Shown: positions 25,932 to 35,649, counted from the stretch's first letter. The stretch: DNA of 64,000 nucleotides from WHSW01 sp035296705 (GCA_035296705.1 DATHAL010000041.1:30640-94639); one strand, 5' to 3'. A program made the numbers and translations. The notes: a model not told the origin generated them from the letters alone.

Positions 25932-27434
25932 GTGGCCGACTTCGAGACCCGGCTCGTGATCGGCGGCGAGCGCACGGCGGGCGAGGGCGCCGAGATCGCG
26001 GTCGAGAATCCGTACACGGAGGAGACGATCGCCACGGTCCGGGCACCATCGTCCGAGCAGCTCGACGCGGCCGTCGCTGCGGGGCTCGAGGCGCAGCGCG
26101 CTTGGGAACGCACCCCGGCGGTGGAGCGCGGCGAGATGCTCCACGAGGTCGCCCGCCGGCTGCGCGAGCGCACCGACGAGCTCGCAGAGCTGATGACGCT
26201 CGAGGGCGGAAAGCCGCTGATCGAGAATTCCGACGAGGTGGGCTGGACCGCCGCTGCCTTCGACTACTACGCCGAGATCGGCCGCGACTCCGCGGGCCGT
26301 GTGATTCCCGCGATCGAGGCGACGCAGCTCTCGATGGTGGTGAAGGACCCGATCGGGCTCACCGCCTGCATCGTGCCGTGGAACTACCCGCTGCTCCTGC
26401 TCGCCTGGAAGCTCGCGCCGGCGCTTGCCGCCGGGAACCCGACCGTCTCGAAGCCCTCGGAGCTCACGCCGCTCTCGACGCTCGCCGCGGCCGCCTGCTT
26501 CGATCACCTGCCGGCGGGCGTCGTCAACGTCCTGTGCGGCGCCGGCGAGGTCGGTGCGGCGCTCGTCGCCGACGAGCGTGTCGAGTGCGTCGCCTTCACC
26601 GGCTCGGTCAAGACCGGCAAGCGCATCGCGGCGTCCTGCGCGGAGCGGATCGCCCGCGTGAACCTCGAGATGGGCGGCAAGGACCCGTTCATCGTCTGCG
26701 CCGATGTCGCCGACCGGCTCGACGTCGCGGCGCGCGGCGGCGCGTGGGCGGCCTTCCTGAACGCCGGCCAGGTCTGCACCTCGGCGGAGCGCTTCTACGT
26801 CGCGCGTGAGCTCTTCGACGAGTACCTCGGCGCCTTCGCCGACCACACCCGCGGGCTCGTCCTCGGCGACCCGATGGACCCGGCGACGGACGTCGGGCCT
26901 ATGGTCTCCGCGGCGCAGCGCGAGAAGGTCGTCGCACAGGTGGCCGCGGCGGTCGACGCCGGCGCCGAAGTGGTGGTCGGCGGCGACGCCGGCGCTCCCG
27001 AGCGCGGCCACTTCTTCGCCCCCGCCGTCGTCACCGGCGCCCCCGCGGAGACCGAGCTCCTCAGCGAGGAGACCTTCGGACCGGTCGCCCCGCTCGTGCC
27101 GGTTCGCTCGCTCGACGAGGCGATCGAGTTCGCGAACTCGACCCGCTTCGGGCTCGGCGCGAACGTCTACACCAGCGACCTGAAGACGATGGTCCGCTGC
27201 ATGCGGGAGCTCAAGGCCGGCACGGTGTGGTTCAACGACCCGCTCACCGACAACGACGCCGGCCCGTTCGGCGGCTTCAGGCAATCCGGCCTCGGGCGCG
27301 AGCTCGGGCGCGAGGGGCTCGAGGCGTTCCAGGAGACCAAGCACGTGCACGTCGAGACCGAGATCGCGCCGAAGGAGTGGTGGTACCCCTACGGCCGCGA
27401 CGACCAAGCGCCCCGGGAGGGCGCCGGCGCGTGA
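25932..27434 (+). CDS. Aldehyde dehydrogenase family protein
   Basis: 500 residues from GTG 25932. Catalytic Cys is in LNAGQVCTSAERFYVAREL, the general base Glu in NLEMGGKDPF, and the Asn in VPWNYPLLLLAW. The C-terminal PFGGFRQSGLGRELGREGLEAFQETKHVH resembles betaine-aldehyde/succinate-semialdehyde-type enzymes. It is only moderately similar to PatD at 15416. Its stop overlaps the esterase start (GTGA), so an aldehyde produced from or together with an ester is possible. Succinate semialdehyde, the product of GABA transamination, would complete the nearby putrescine route but is not proven. Confidence 0.9.
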   Translation: MADFETRLVIGGERTAGEGAEIAVENPYTEETIATVRAPSSEQLDAAVAAGLEAQRAWERTPAVERGEMLHEVARRLRERTDELAELMTLEGGKPLIENSDEVGWTAAAFDYYAEIGRDSAGRVIPAIEATQLSMVVKDPIGLTACIVPWNYPLLLLAWKLAPALAAGNPTVSKPSELTPLSTLAAAACFDHLPAGVVNVLCGAGEVGAALVADERVECVAFTGSVKTGKRIAASCAERIARVNLEMGGKDPFIVCADVADRLDVAARGGAWAAFLNAGQVCTSAERFYVARELFDEYLGAFADHTRGLVLGDPMDPATDVGPMVSAAQREKVVAQVAAAVDAGAEVVVGGDAGAPERGHFFAPAVVTGAPAETELLSEETFGPVAPLVPVRSLDEAIEFANSTRFGLGANVYTSDLKTMVRCMRELKAGTVWFNDPLTDNDAGPFGGFRQSGLGRELGREGLEAFQETKHVHVETEIAPKEWWYPYGRDDQAPREGAGA

Positions 27435-28489
27435 CCCTGCGCGAAGCCGAGCAGCCCGCCGGCTCGCCGTGGCAGCGGCCGCTCGCCGGCACGCTCGACA
27501 CGCTCGTGGTCGAGTCGGAGCTCCTTGCCGACAACCCGCTCGGCGACCCCGCGACGCGGCCGCTCTACGTGTATCGCTCGCCGGGCGTCGAGCTCGATCA
27601 CCCGAAGCCGCTGCCGAGCATCTACTTCATCCAGGGCTACACGGGCCAGATCGACATGGTCTCCAACCGCGACGCCTTCGAGCCGACGATCATCGAGCGG
27701 ATCGATGCGATGTTCCACGGGACGGAGACCCCCGCGGCGATCGTCGCTTTCGTCGACTGCTGGACGACGTACGGCGGCTCGCAATTCCTCAACTCGACCG
27801 GCACCGGGCGCTACCAGGACTACCTCTGCGACGAGGTCGTCGCGTTCATCGATGAGCGCTACCCGACAGCCGCCGACCGCGACCACCGGGGCCTGACGGG
27901 GAAGTCGTCCGGCGGCTACGGCGCGATGGTCGTGCCGATGATGCGCCCGGACGTCTTCGGCGCGCTCGGCTCGCACGCTGGCGATGCACTGTTCGAGGTC
28001 TGCTACCTGCCGGAATTCCGCGAGGCCGCGCGCGTGCTCCGCGACGAGTTCGACGGCTCGCTGGACGTGTTCTTCGATCGGCTCGCCGAGGCCGACCACT
28101 TCGACTTCGACAGGTTCGCGGCCCCGATCGCGGACTACGGGATGGCCGCCGCGTACTCGCCGGATCCGGAGCGGCCCGGGAAGGGCCTGCTCCCGTACGA
28201 GATCGAGACCGGCCGGCTGATCGACGACATCTGGGAGCGTTGGCTCGAGCTCGACCCGGTGCGGATGGCGCCCCGGCACGCGGAGGCGCTCCGCTCGATG
28301 CGCCGCATCTACCTCGACGCAGGTAAGTCCGACGAGTACTACCTCGACCTGGGCGCGCAGGCGTTCGGGCACGAGCTCGAAAAGCTCGGCGTCCAGCACA
28401 GCCTCGAGCTCTTCGACGGAAAGCACGGCGGGATCTCCTGGCGCTACCCGCGCGCGGTCCGCGAGCTCGTCCTCGCGCTCTCGGACTGA
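27431..28489 (+). CDS. Esterase-D-like alpha/beta hydrolase
   Basis: 352 residues from GTG 27431. The sequence has the esterase D (PF00756) layout: PSIYFIQGYTGQIDM, a nucleophile elbow GKSSGGYGAMVVPM (Ser in GxSxG), and a C-terminal HGGISWRYPRAV containing the likely catalytic His. Asp in DAGKSDEYY may complete the triad. No signal peptide, so cytoplasmic. Co-translated with an aldehyde dehydrogenase. Substrate unknown. Confidence 0.85.
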   Translation: MTLREAEQPAGSPWQRPLAGTLDTLVVESELLADNPLGDPATRPLYVYRSPGVELDHPKPLPSIYFIQGYTGQIDMVSNRDAFEPTIIERIDAMFHGTETPAAIVAFVDCWTTYGGSQFLNSTGTGRYQDYLCDEVVAFIDERYPTAADRDHRGLTGKSSGGYGAMVVPMMRPDVFGALGSHAGDALFEVCYLPEFREAARVLRDEFDGSLDVFFDRLAEADHFDFDRFAAPIADYGMAAAYSPDPERPGKGLLPYEIETGRLIDDIWERWLELDPVRMAPRHAEALRSMRRIYLDAGKSDEYYLDLGAQAFGHELEKLGVQHSLELFDGKHGGISWRYPRAVRELVLALSD

Positions 28490-28496
28490 GGCGCGG

Positions 28497-28688
28497 ATGA
28501 CCGACGACCTGCGAAAGCGCCGCAACACGATCATCGCCGCCTCGGTCGGCGCATTCCTGCTCCCGCTCGCCGGACTCGTGGGCGCGATGCTCTTTTACTC
28601 GAGCGAGGACCGCGACGCAGCGAACACCGTGTTCGGTGCCGCCGCCGCGGGCATCGTCTTCTACGCCCTTGTCCTGGTGATGCTCTGA
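28497..28688 (+). CDS. Small two-span membrane protein
   Basis: 63 residues from ATG 28497. Two hydrophobic segments (IIAASVGAFLLPLAGLVGAMLF and VFGAAAAGIVFYALVLVML) are separated by the acidic turn SSEDRDAAN. It lies 7 bases after the esterase and 2 bases before the next small gene, so it is probably co-transcribed. No family recognised. Confidence 0.6.
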   Translation: MTDDLRKRRNTIIAASVGAFLLPLAGLVGAMLFYSSEDRDAANTVFGAAAAGIVFYALVLVML

Positions 28689-28690
28689 GC

Positions 28691-28870
28691 ATGGACGAGG
28701 AGCGGATCCCGGCCGCCAACGCGCTTCAGGCCTGCCGGCGCAAGCGGCGCTTCGAGACCGAGCGCGAGGCCGACGACGCGGCGTACAGGGCGCGGATGGA
28801 GGGTCGGCGCCTGGCGGTCTACCAGTGCGAGCTCTGCGCCGGCTGGCACCTCACCAGCCGCCGTAGCTAG
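28691..28870 (+). CDS. Small cysteine-containing protein, putative zinc finger
   Basis: 59 residues, ATG 28691 to TAG 28868-28870. A basic N-terminal half (CRRKRRFETEREADDAAYRAR) is followed by VYQCELCAGWHLTSR, that is Cys46-x2-Cys49 and a WHLT motif seen in small zinc-ribbon proteins of actinobacteria and alphaproteobacteria; with Cys15 and His52 four metal ligands are available. Its stop codon lies within the same CTAG that ends the convergent dinB gene. Function unknown. Confidence 0.65.
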   Translation: MDEERIPAANALQACRRKRRFETEREADDAAYRARMEGRRLAVYQCELCAGWHLTSRRS

Positions 28871-29949
28871 GCCCCGGGCAGGAGCCTCAGCGGCTCGGGC
28901 CCGGCGGCCTCCGCCGGCGCCGGCTCGGCGAAAGAGGCGACCCGGACGCCGAGCAGGCGGACCGGCCGCGGCGGATCGTAGGCGCGCAGGAGCTCGCGGG
29001 CCGTAGTCGAGATCAGCGCCGCGGCGTTGGTGGGCCCGGCGACCGTGTGGGCGCGGGTCACCGTGGTCCAGTCGTCGAGGCGGACCTTGATCGCGATCGT
29101 TCGCCCGGCAAGCCCGCGCTGCCGCAGCCCCGCGGCGAGCCGCTCCGACTGCTCCGCGAGGATCGTCTCGAGCCGCGCGCGGTCGGAGATGTCGTAGTCG
29201 AATGTCGTCTCCACCGACTGCGACTTGACCTCGCCGTCGGCGACCGGCGAGTCGTCGCGGAAGTGGGAGCGATCGTGAAGCGCCTGGCCGTGGCTTGGCC
29301 CGAAGCGGCGGACGAGGTCGTCGACCGGATGGCGCTGCAGCGTCCCTAGTGTCTCGATCCCCATCGTGGCGAGGCGCTGGGCGGTCTTCGGCCCGACGCC
29401 GGGGATGAGGCGCGGCGCCTCGTCGGCGAACCGCAGCGCCGCGCGCTCGCGCGTCAGGACGACGAACCCGCGCGGCTTCTCGGCGTCGGAGGCGACCTTG
29501 GCGACGAGCTTGTTCGGGCCGATCCCGACTGAGGCGTCGAGGCTGAGCCGCTCGCGGATGGCGCGCACGAGCTCGCTCATCCGCGCCACCGGGTCGGCGA
29601 GCGCGGAGAGGTCGAGATAGACCTCGTCGAGCGAGACTCGCTGCGTCGGCACGCCGAGCGCCGCGACGAGTTCCATCACCTCGCCCGAGCGCTCGCGATA
29701 GTGCGTCATGTCGACCGGCAGGTGGACGAGGTCCGGGCAGCGGCGCCTCGCGTGCGCGACTGGAATCGCCGAGCCCACCCCGAACGGACGCGCCTCATAC
29801 GACGCGGTGGTCACCACCGCCCGCGGCCCGGTGCCGGCGACGATCACCGGCTTGCCGCGCAGCTCCGGTCGCCGCAGGAGCTCCACTGCGACGTAGAACG
29901 CGTCCATGTCGAGGTGGGCGATCGAGCGACGCTCGGCCATCGAGAGCAT
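28867..29949 (-). CDS. dinB: DNA polymerase IV (Y-family translesion polymerase)
   Basis: 360 residues. The catalytic acidic residues are in HLDMDAFYVAVE and SLDEVYLD (most homologues have SLDEAYLD; the Val is a mild variation). Thumb helix-hairpin-helix sequence RLIPGVGPKTAQRLATMGIETLG and the little-finger segment follow. There is no obvious beta-clamp-binding motif at the Pro/Leu-rich C-terminus. Starts at 29949 or, dropping three residues, at 29940. A 65-base gap separates it from the PuuB-like gene upstream. No SOS box is visible. Confidence 0.93.
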   Translation of the reverse strand: MLSMAERRSIAHLDMDAFYVAVELLRRPELRGKPVIVAGTGPRAVVTTASYEARPFGVGSAIPVAHARRRCPDLVHLPVDMTHYRERSGEVMELVAALGVPTQRVSLDEVYLDLSALADPVARMSELVRAIRERLSLDASVGIGPNKLVAKVASDAEKPRGFVVLTRERAALRFADEAPRLIPGVGPKTAQRLATMGIETLGTLQRHPVDDLVRRFGPSHGQALHDRSHFRDDSPVADGEVKSQSVETTFDYDISDRARLETILAEQSERLAAGLRQRGLAGRTIAIKVRLDDWTTVTRAHTVAGPTNAAALISTTARELLRAYDPPRPVRLLGVRVASFAEPAPAEAAGPEPLRLLPGA

Positions 29950-30014
29950 CGTAGGTCGCCACCCGGCGGCGCCCTGGCAGCCGAGTGACGAGTCGCAGGC
30001 GTGGCCTCGGGTTC

Positions 30015-31412
30015 TCAGCGGCTCACGTGAATCCCGATCCGCTCCGGGATCGCGGCGATGGCGCGGATCAGCGCGCCGGGGCGCTCGTCGCGCTCCAGAG
30101 CCTCCTCCTTGCGCATGATCGCGCGGCGGATGATCGAGCCGCCGACGTAGCGAAACGGCTCCGGCGGGACGCGGAGCGGCGGCGGGTCGATGAGCGCAAG
30201 GCGAGTGGGCTCGTCGCGGCGGTCGAGGGCGAGCGAGGCGAGCGAGCGCCCGAGCATCTGCGAGGGGCCGACGCCGTGGCCGGTGTACCCGAAGGCGCAG
30301 TGCACCCCCGGCTCGCGCTCGAGGACGATCGGCAGGTGGCTCGGCGAGACGTCGATCGGGCCGCCCCAGGCGTGCTCGATCCGGCGCCCGGCGAGGTTCG
30401 GGAAGAAGCGCAGGAGGTGGCGCTCCACGGTGGCGATCACGCTCGGGTCAATCTCGGCGCGGCCGTTGGCGCGGGCGCCGAACCCGACCCTGCCCCCGCC
30501 CCAGCCGAAGGCGATGCGCCCGTCGGGGGTGGTGCGGAAGTAGTGGATCATCGCCCGGGAGTCGGTGACGCACTCGCCGCCGGTCCAGCCGATCCCCTCG
30601 AGCACGTCGGGCACCGGCTCGGTGATCACGATGTGGCTGGAGGTCAGCGTGAGCCGCAGGCGCATCCCGCGCATCCGCGCCAGCGCGCCGCCGGTCGCGA
30701 CGACCGCCGCCCGCGCCCGCACCAAGCCGTGCTCTGCCTCGGCGACCACGTCCCCGCCGCGGCGCTCGACCCGCCGGATCGGCGTTCCCTCGAACACCTC
30801 GACACCGCGCTCGCGTGCGCGCAGCGCGAGGCCGCGCGCGAGGCGCGCTGGCTGCACCGTCGCCGCGCCCGGGTAAAAGACGCCGCCGCGGAAGATCGGT
30901 GAGGAGCAGCGGGCCGCGACGTCGGCCGGGTCGAGCTCGAGACACGCATCGGGCTCGCCGAGCTCGGCGCACGCCCGCGCAGCGCCCTGCCAGGCGCCGT
31001 CGTACGGTCGCGCGGTCGAAACCTGCATGTAGCCGGCGGGGGTGAACCAGGCTTCGATGGACTCGTCGCGACAGAACGCGCCGATCTCCGCCACCGAGCG
31101 CTGCGCCGCCCGGGCCACGGCGATCGCCTGGGTGTCGCCGAACCGCTCGCGTAGTTTCGGCAGGCTGAACCAGAGGCCGTTCACGAAGCCGCCGTTGCGC
31201 CCGCTGGGCCCGTCGCCGCAGCGCCCGGCTTCGCAGACGACCACCCGCGCCTCGGGCTCGAGGCGCTTCGCATGCCAGGCGGCCCACAGGCCGGTGTAGC
31301 CGCCGCCGACGACGACGACGTCGGCTCGCAGCTCGTCCTCCAGCGGCGGCGCCGGGGTAATCGGCGGCGCCTCCGTGAGCCAGTAGCCGCGGGCGGTGTG
31401 GCGCTCCGCCAT
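30015..31412 (-). CDS. FAD-dependent oxidoreductase, gamma-glutamylputrescine oxidase-like (DAO family)
   Basis: 465 residues from ATG 31412. The FAD motif is VVVVGGGYTGLWAAWHAKRLEP, followed by CEAGRCGDGPSGRNGGFVNGLW, where SGRNGGF is a hallmark of PuuB-like amine oxidases. The C-terminus has HLPIVLEREPGVHCAFGYTGHGVGPSQMLGR, the usual DAO-fold FAD-closing segment. It may oxidise a polyamine derivative, which fits the transporter and dehydrogenase genes upstream, but no gamma-glutamylputrescine synthetase is present. Confidence is high for family, moderate for substrate class. Confidence 0.85.
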   Translation of the reverse strand: MAERHTARGYWLTEAPPITPAPPLEDELRADVVVVGGGYTGLWAAWHAKRLEPEARVVVCEAGRCGDGPSGRNGGFVNGLWFSLPKLRERFGDTQAIAVARAAQRSVAEIGAFCRDESIEAWFTPAGYMQVSTARPYDGAWQGAARACAELGEPDACLELDPADVAARCSSPIFRGGVFYPGAATVQPARLARGLALRARERGVEVFEGTPIRRVERRGGDVVAEAEHGLVRARAAVVATGGALARMRGMRLRLTLTSSHIVITEPVPDVLEGIGWTGGECVTDSRAMIHYFRTTPDGRIAFGWGGGRVGFGARANGRAEIDPSVIATVERHLLRFFPNLAGRRIEHAWGGPIDVSPSHLPIVLEREPGVHCAFGYTGHGVGPSQMLGRSLASLALDRRDEPTRLALIDPPPLRVPPEPFRYVGGSIIRRAIMRKEEALERDERPGALIRAIAAIPERIGIHVSR

Positions 31413-31426
31413 CGAACTCGTGGTCG

Positions 31427-33604
31427 CTAGACGAGCGGCTTTTCGACCGCGGCGCCGGAGGCCGCGCGCTCGACGTGGCGCTCGATCAGCTCCCGCTGGA
31501 CGTTGCGCGGCTCGCCGTCCGGACGCCGGCGGGTCCACTCGCCGTCGGAGCCGAGATCCCAGGCGTTCGTGTTGTCGGCGAGGGAGCGGTCGAGGACGTC
31601 CACGAGATCGGCGCGAACCTTCGGGTCGGAGATCGGCGTCACCAGCTCGACACGGTTGTAGAGGTTGCGGGGCATGAGGTCGGCGGAGCCGATGTAGACG
31701 CTCTCGGGCTCGCCGTGGCGCTCGAACGAGTAGATCCGCGAGTGCTCGAGGAAACGGCCGACGATCGAGACGACCCGGATATTCTCCGAGACCCCCGGCA
31801 CGCCGGGCCGCAGCGCGCAGATCCCGCGCACGTTGATCTCGATCTTGACGCCGGCCTGCGAGGCGCGGTAAAGGGCCCGGATCGACGGCGCGTCGAGCAG
31901 CGAGTTCATCTTCACGCGGATCCTGCCGGGCGTCTCCGCGGAGTGCGACGCGATCGTGCGGTCGATCTCCTCGAGGATCCCCTTCTGGAGGTTGAACGGC
32001 GCGACCAGCACCTTGCGGTAGCTCCGCGGCCGCGCGTAGCCGGTCAGCGAGTTGAACATCTCTGCGATGTCGGCGCCGATCTCCTGATCGCAGGTGAAGA
32101 GCCCGAGGTCGGTGTAGATGCGGGCCGTCTTCGGGTTGTAGTTGCCGGTGCCGACGTGGACGTAGTGGCGGACGCCGCCGCCCTCCCGCCGGACGACGAG
32201 GACGCACTTCACGTGCGTCTTCAGCGCCGGGATGCCATACACGACGTGGACGCCGGCCTCCTCGAGCTTCTTCGCCCAATGGATGTTGGCGCGCTCGTCG
32301 AACCTCGCCTTGAGCTCAACGAGGCACACCGCCTGCTTGCCCCGCTCGGCGGCCTCGATCAGGCCCGGGACGAGCGGCGAATCGGCGCTCGTCCGGTACA
32401 CGGTCTGCTTGATCGCCAGCACGTCCGGATCGACGACCGCCTGCTTCACGAACCGCTCGACCGAGTTCGTGAACGAGTCGTACGGGTGGTGGAGGAGGAG
32501 GTCGGCCTCGCGGATGACGCCGAACACATTGCCCTCCTTGCCGTCCTCGCCGAAGATCAGGCGCGGTGGGGTGACCGGCGTGAAGGCCGGGTCGCGGAGC
32601 TCCTCGTGGCCGGCCAGCCCGGCGACGTCCCAGAGGTCTCCGAGGTCCAGCACGCCCTCGACGTCGTAGACCTCGTCGCCGGAGACGCCGAGCGCGGTGA
32701 CGAGCTGGTCCCGAAGCCGCGGGCTCATGGTCGAATCGACCTCGAGCCGCACGAGCTCGCCGAAGCGACGCCGCCGCAGCTCCTCCTCGACCGCCCGCAG
32801 GACGTCGTCGGCCTCGTCGGAGACGTCGTAGTCCGTGTCGCGGGTGACGCGGAAGAACGAGTGCTCGACCACGTCCATGCCGGGAAACAGCGAGCCGAGG
32901 TGGGAGGCGATCAGCGCGTCGAGCGAGACCAGCGTCGTCCCGCTCTCCTCTCCGACGTCGAGGAAGCGCCCGAGGAGCTCCTTCGGGACCTTGACCCGCG
33001 CGAGGATCTCGTTCTCCTTCTCCGGGTCGTAGAGGACGACGGCGAGCGACAGCGACAGGTTCGAGATGTAGGGGAACGGCCGGCCCCGGCCGATCACGAG
33101 CGGCGTCAGCACCGGGAACACCTGGCGCTCGAAGAGCTGGTCGAGCTCCGCGCGCTCCTCGGCGGACGCCTGCTCGACGGAGATCAGGCGGATCCCGTGC
33201 TCGGCGAGCGTCGGGCGCAGCTCGTGCTCGAAGCATCGCGCCGCGCGGTCGCGCTGCCCGACCACCACCTCGCGGATCGCCCTGAGTTGCTCGGTCGGAG
33301 TCATCCCGTCGGCGCCACGGGCGGGGGTCCCCGCCTCGACCTGGTCCTGGAGGTTGGCGACGCGGACCATGAAGAACTCGTCCAGGTTCGACTCCCAGAT
33401 CGCGGCGAACTTGGCGCGCTCGAGCAGCGGTACTGAGGGATCCTCGGCGAGCTGGAGCACCCGGTCGTTGAACTCCAGCCAGGAGAGCTCGCGGTTGAAG
33501 TAGAGCTCCGAGTCCTCGAGCTCGGACGGGCGGACGGCCGCGGCGGCCGCCGGCGTCTCCTCGACGTCGGTGACCGTCGGCGTCTGGGTCTCGAAGGGTT
33601 CCAC
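31427..33604 (-). CDS. ppk: Polyphosphate kinase 1
   Basis: 725 residues, full length. The N-terminal domain has FNRELSWLEFNDRVL and WESNLDEFFMVRV. The autophosphorylated His is His464 in LKTHVKCVLV, and the second HKD-type His is His483 in YVHVGTGNYNPKTARIYTD. It reversibly makes polyphosphate from ATP. On the same strand as a Ppx/GppA phosphatase (35659) and the pst operon, forming a phosphate-storage neighbourhood. The start follows an Ala-rich low-complexity N-terminus, so the exact ATG is not critical to the fold. Confidence 0.96.
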   Translation of the reverse strand: MEPFETQTPTVTDVEETPAAAAAVRPSELEDSELYFNRELSWLEFNDRVLQLAEDPSVPLLERAKFAAIWESNLDEFFMVRVANLQDQVEAGTPARGADGMTPTEQLRAIREVVVGQRDRAARCFEHELRPTLAEHGIRLISVEQASAEERAELDQLFERQVFPVLTPLVIGRGRPFPYISNLSLSLAVVLYDPEKENEILARVKVPKELLGRFLDVGEESGTTLVSLDALIASHLGSLFPGMDVVEHSFFRVTRDTDYDVSDEADDVLRAVEEELRRRRFGELVRLEVDSTMSPRLRDQLVTALGVSGDEVYDVEGVLDLGDLWDVAGLAGHEELRDPAFTPVTPPRLIFGEDGKEGNVFGVIREADLLLHHPYDSFTNSVERFVKQAVVDPDVLAIKQTVYRTSADSPLVPGLIEAAERGKQAVCLVELKARFDERANIHWAKKLEEAGVHVVYGIPALKTHVKCVLVVRREGGGVRHYVHVGTGNYNPKTARIYTDLGLFTCDQEIGADIAEMFNSLTGYARPRSYRKVLVAPFNLQKGILEEIDRTIASHSAETPGRIRVKMNSLLDAPSIRALYRASQAGVKIEINVRGICALRPGVPGVSENIRVVSIVGRFLEHSRIYSFERHGEPESVYIGSADLMPRNLYNRVELVTPISDPKVRADLVDVLDRSLADNTNAWDLGSDGEWTRRRPDGEPRNVQRELIERHVERAASGAAVEKPLV

Positions 33605-33804
33605 GGCGGCTGCCCACAGGCTACCGCCGGCCGTAGCTCAGGCGACCTCGCGGAGCGGGCTGGGCTGCGACTTGCTCGCTCCCGCAGCCGACGCGGTCGT
33701 ACCCGGCGGTCAGCGCCGTCCGCGCGAACTCTCCCGCGGTGCGCGGTCGGTCAGCCTCCGCACCTGGACATAAGCTCGACGCTGCAACCGAGGAGAGGAG
33801 CGCG

Positions 33805-34215
33805 ATGAGCAACGAGGCCTCAACCGCGACGATCTACGCCGGGCTGCGCTACCGGGACGCGGACGCCGCGATGAAGTGGCTCGAGGAGGTCCTGGGATGC
33901 GAGCGGAGCGAGGACCACCGCGACGACGACGGGAACGTCGCCCACGCCGAGGTCGTCTTCCGCGGCGCGACCGTGATGCTGAGCACGGCCGGCGTAGGCC
34001 GCGAGCCGTTCCGAAGCCTCCCCGCGGGCGGTCAGCTGATCTATTGCGGCATCGAGGCGGTCGACGAGCTTTACGATCGCGTACGCGAAGCCGGCGGCGA
34101 GATCGCGCTCGAGCTCACCGACACCGACTACGGCTCGCGCGACTTCACCGTCCGCGATCCGGAGGGGAACCTGTCGGCGTTCGGGACGTACCGCCCCCAG
34201 GTTGAAGGGAGCTGA
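33805..34215 (+). CDS. VOC/glyoxalase-family protein
   Basis: 136 residues from ATG 33805, with AGGAGAGGAG upstream. One vicinal-oxygen-chelate fold: ATIYAGLRYRDADAAMKWLEEVLG at the N-terminus and YGSRDFTVRDPEGNLSAFGTY at the C-terminus, resembling PhnB/glyoxalase-like bleomycin-resistance-type proteins. Function cannot be assigned. The preceding 200-base gap (33605-33804) shows no gene; TGGACATAAG near 33763 could contribute a promoter. Confidence 0.82.
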   Translation: MSNEASTATIYAGLRYRDADAAMKWLEEVLGCERSEDHRDDDGNVAHAEVVFRGATVMLSTAGVGREPFRSLPAGGQLIYCGIEAVDELYDRVREAGGEIALELTDTDYGSRDFTVRDPEGNLSAFGTYRPQVEGS

Positions 34216-34233
34216 AAGCCGGTCGCGCGTGCA

Positions 34234-35649
34234 TCAGACGGGCTTGCCGGCCTCGATCAGCCACGTCTGAAAGAGCCCGTCGAGGTCCTGGCCCGACTGC
34301 GCCTCGGCCAGCGCAATGAACTCGTCGATTGTCGCGTTGCCGTACGCATGCCCGCCGGCCCAGGCGCGCAGCGTCGCGTAGAAGGCCGCGTCGCCGATCC
34401 GCTGCCGAAGCGCCTCGAGGGCCATCGCGCCGCGCACGTAGACCGACTCTGAGAAGAGCTTTCCCGGCGACGGGATCACCGCGGGCGGTGGGTTCCAGAT
34501 CCGGTCGCGGCTCGCGGGCTCGTCGGCGAAGTCGCGGAACTGCTCCGCCGTCGTGGCGCCGCCCGTGGCCTCCGTCCAGCGCCACTCAGACCAGGTCGCA
34601 AATCCCTCGTTGAGCCACATCTGCGGCCAGCTCGTGAGGCTGACGCTGTCGCCGAACCACTGGTGCGAGATCTCGTGGGCCAGGGTCACGTCGTCGGTGG
34701 CCGCGTGGAAGCTCGGCCGGGTCTGCGTCTCGAGCGCGTAGCCCACGCTCGGCGCATGATCGACGAGTGCGCCCACGGCGTTGAACGGGTACGGGCCGTA
34801 GAGCGACCTGAACAGGCGCACGATCCGCGGCAGCCTGTCCAGCGCGCTCTTCGAGTCGCGGCGCTCGCGCCTGTCGACCGCGATCACCGACGCGATCCCG
34901 GCCACCCGCCGCCGATCAAGCTTGAAGTTGCCGATGCTCGCGGTCGCGAGGTACGTCGCCATCGGCTGCTCGGCCGCCCAGCTCCAGGTCACGTGCGACC
35001 CGCGCCGCTTGCGCGAGATGAGCCTGCCGTTCGACACAGCCTCGACGCCGCGCGGGACCTTGACGCTGACGTCGAAGGTCGCCTTGTCGGTCGGGTAGTC
35101 GTTGCACGGGTACCAGGTCGGTGCGCCCTGCGGCTCGCCGACGACGAAGGCGCCGTCGTCGGTCGGGATCCAACCGTCCTTCGAGCCGTCCGGGTCCTTG
35201 ACATAGCGCGGCCGGCCCTTATAGGTGACGCGGACCGTGAAGTGCGAGCCGGCCGGGATCCCAGCGCTCGGTGTGATCACGAGCTCCTGGCCGTTGCGCT
35301 CCGCGCCGGCCCGGGCGCCGTTCACCTTCACCGCCGTGAGCTCCGGACCGCGGTAGTCGAGGTCGAACGCGCTCAGGTCCTGAGTCGTGCTGGCCGTGAT
35401 CGTCGCTTTGCCCCGGAGGTGGTTGTCGCGCGGCCGGTACCGGAGCGCCAGGTCGTAATGGTCGACGTCGTAGCCGCCGTTGCCTGCCTTCGGAAAGAAC
35501 GGATCACCGAGGCCGGCCGCGCCGGGCGTGAACTCGGCGCGCGCCTCGGCGGCACCCCCGAGGCAGATCGCGAGCGCGATCGCCAGCACCGCCGCCCGGC
35601 GCAAGTCTCCGCCGCGTGTCCCCGCCACCCGCCGGACTGTACCCCGCAA
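34234..35649 (-). CDS. Secreted M1-family zinc metallopeptidase
   Basis: 471 residues with a signal peptide (AAVLAIALAICLGGAAEARA). The zinc site is complete: His325-Glu326-x2-His329 in HEISHQWFGDSV and Glu348 in LNEGFATWSEW, 19 residues on. The M1 N-terminal beta domain is recognisable (YDVDHYDLALRYRPRDNHLRG). The exopeptidase GxMEN motif is replaced by YALETQT, a common variation in bacterial secreted members that may alter N-terminus recognition. Probably scavenges extracellular peptides. Confidence 0.9.
   Translation of the reverse strand: MRGTVRRVAGTRGGDLRRAAVLAIALAICLGGAAEARAEFTPGAAGLGDPFFPKAGNGGYDVDHYDLALRYRPRDNHLRGKATITASTTQDLSAFDLDYRGPELTAVKVNGARAGAERNGQELVITPSAGIPAGSHFTVRVTYKGRPRYVKDPDGSKDGWIPTDDGAFVVGEPQGAPTWYPCNDYPTDKATFDVSVKVPRGVEAVSNGRLISRKRRGSHVTWSWAAEQPMATYLATASIGNFKLDRRRVAGIASVIAVDRRERRDSKSALDRLPRIVRLFRSLYGPYPFNAVGALVDHAPSVGYALETQTRPSFHAATDDVTLAHEISHQWFGDSVSLTSWPQMWLNEGFATWSEWRWTEATGGATTAEQFRDFADEPASRDRIWNPPPAVIPSPGKLFSESVYVRGAMALEALRQRIGDAAFYATLRAWAGGHAYGNATIDEFIALAEAQSGQDLDGLFQTWLIEAGKPV

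Noticed and set aside
33621..33812. 63-codon - strand frame in the gap between ppk and the VOC gene
   Set aside because: It overlaps the VOC ribosome site and start and has no family features.
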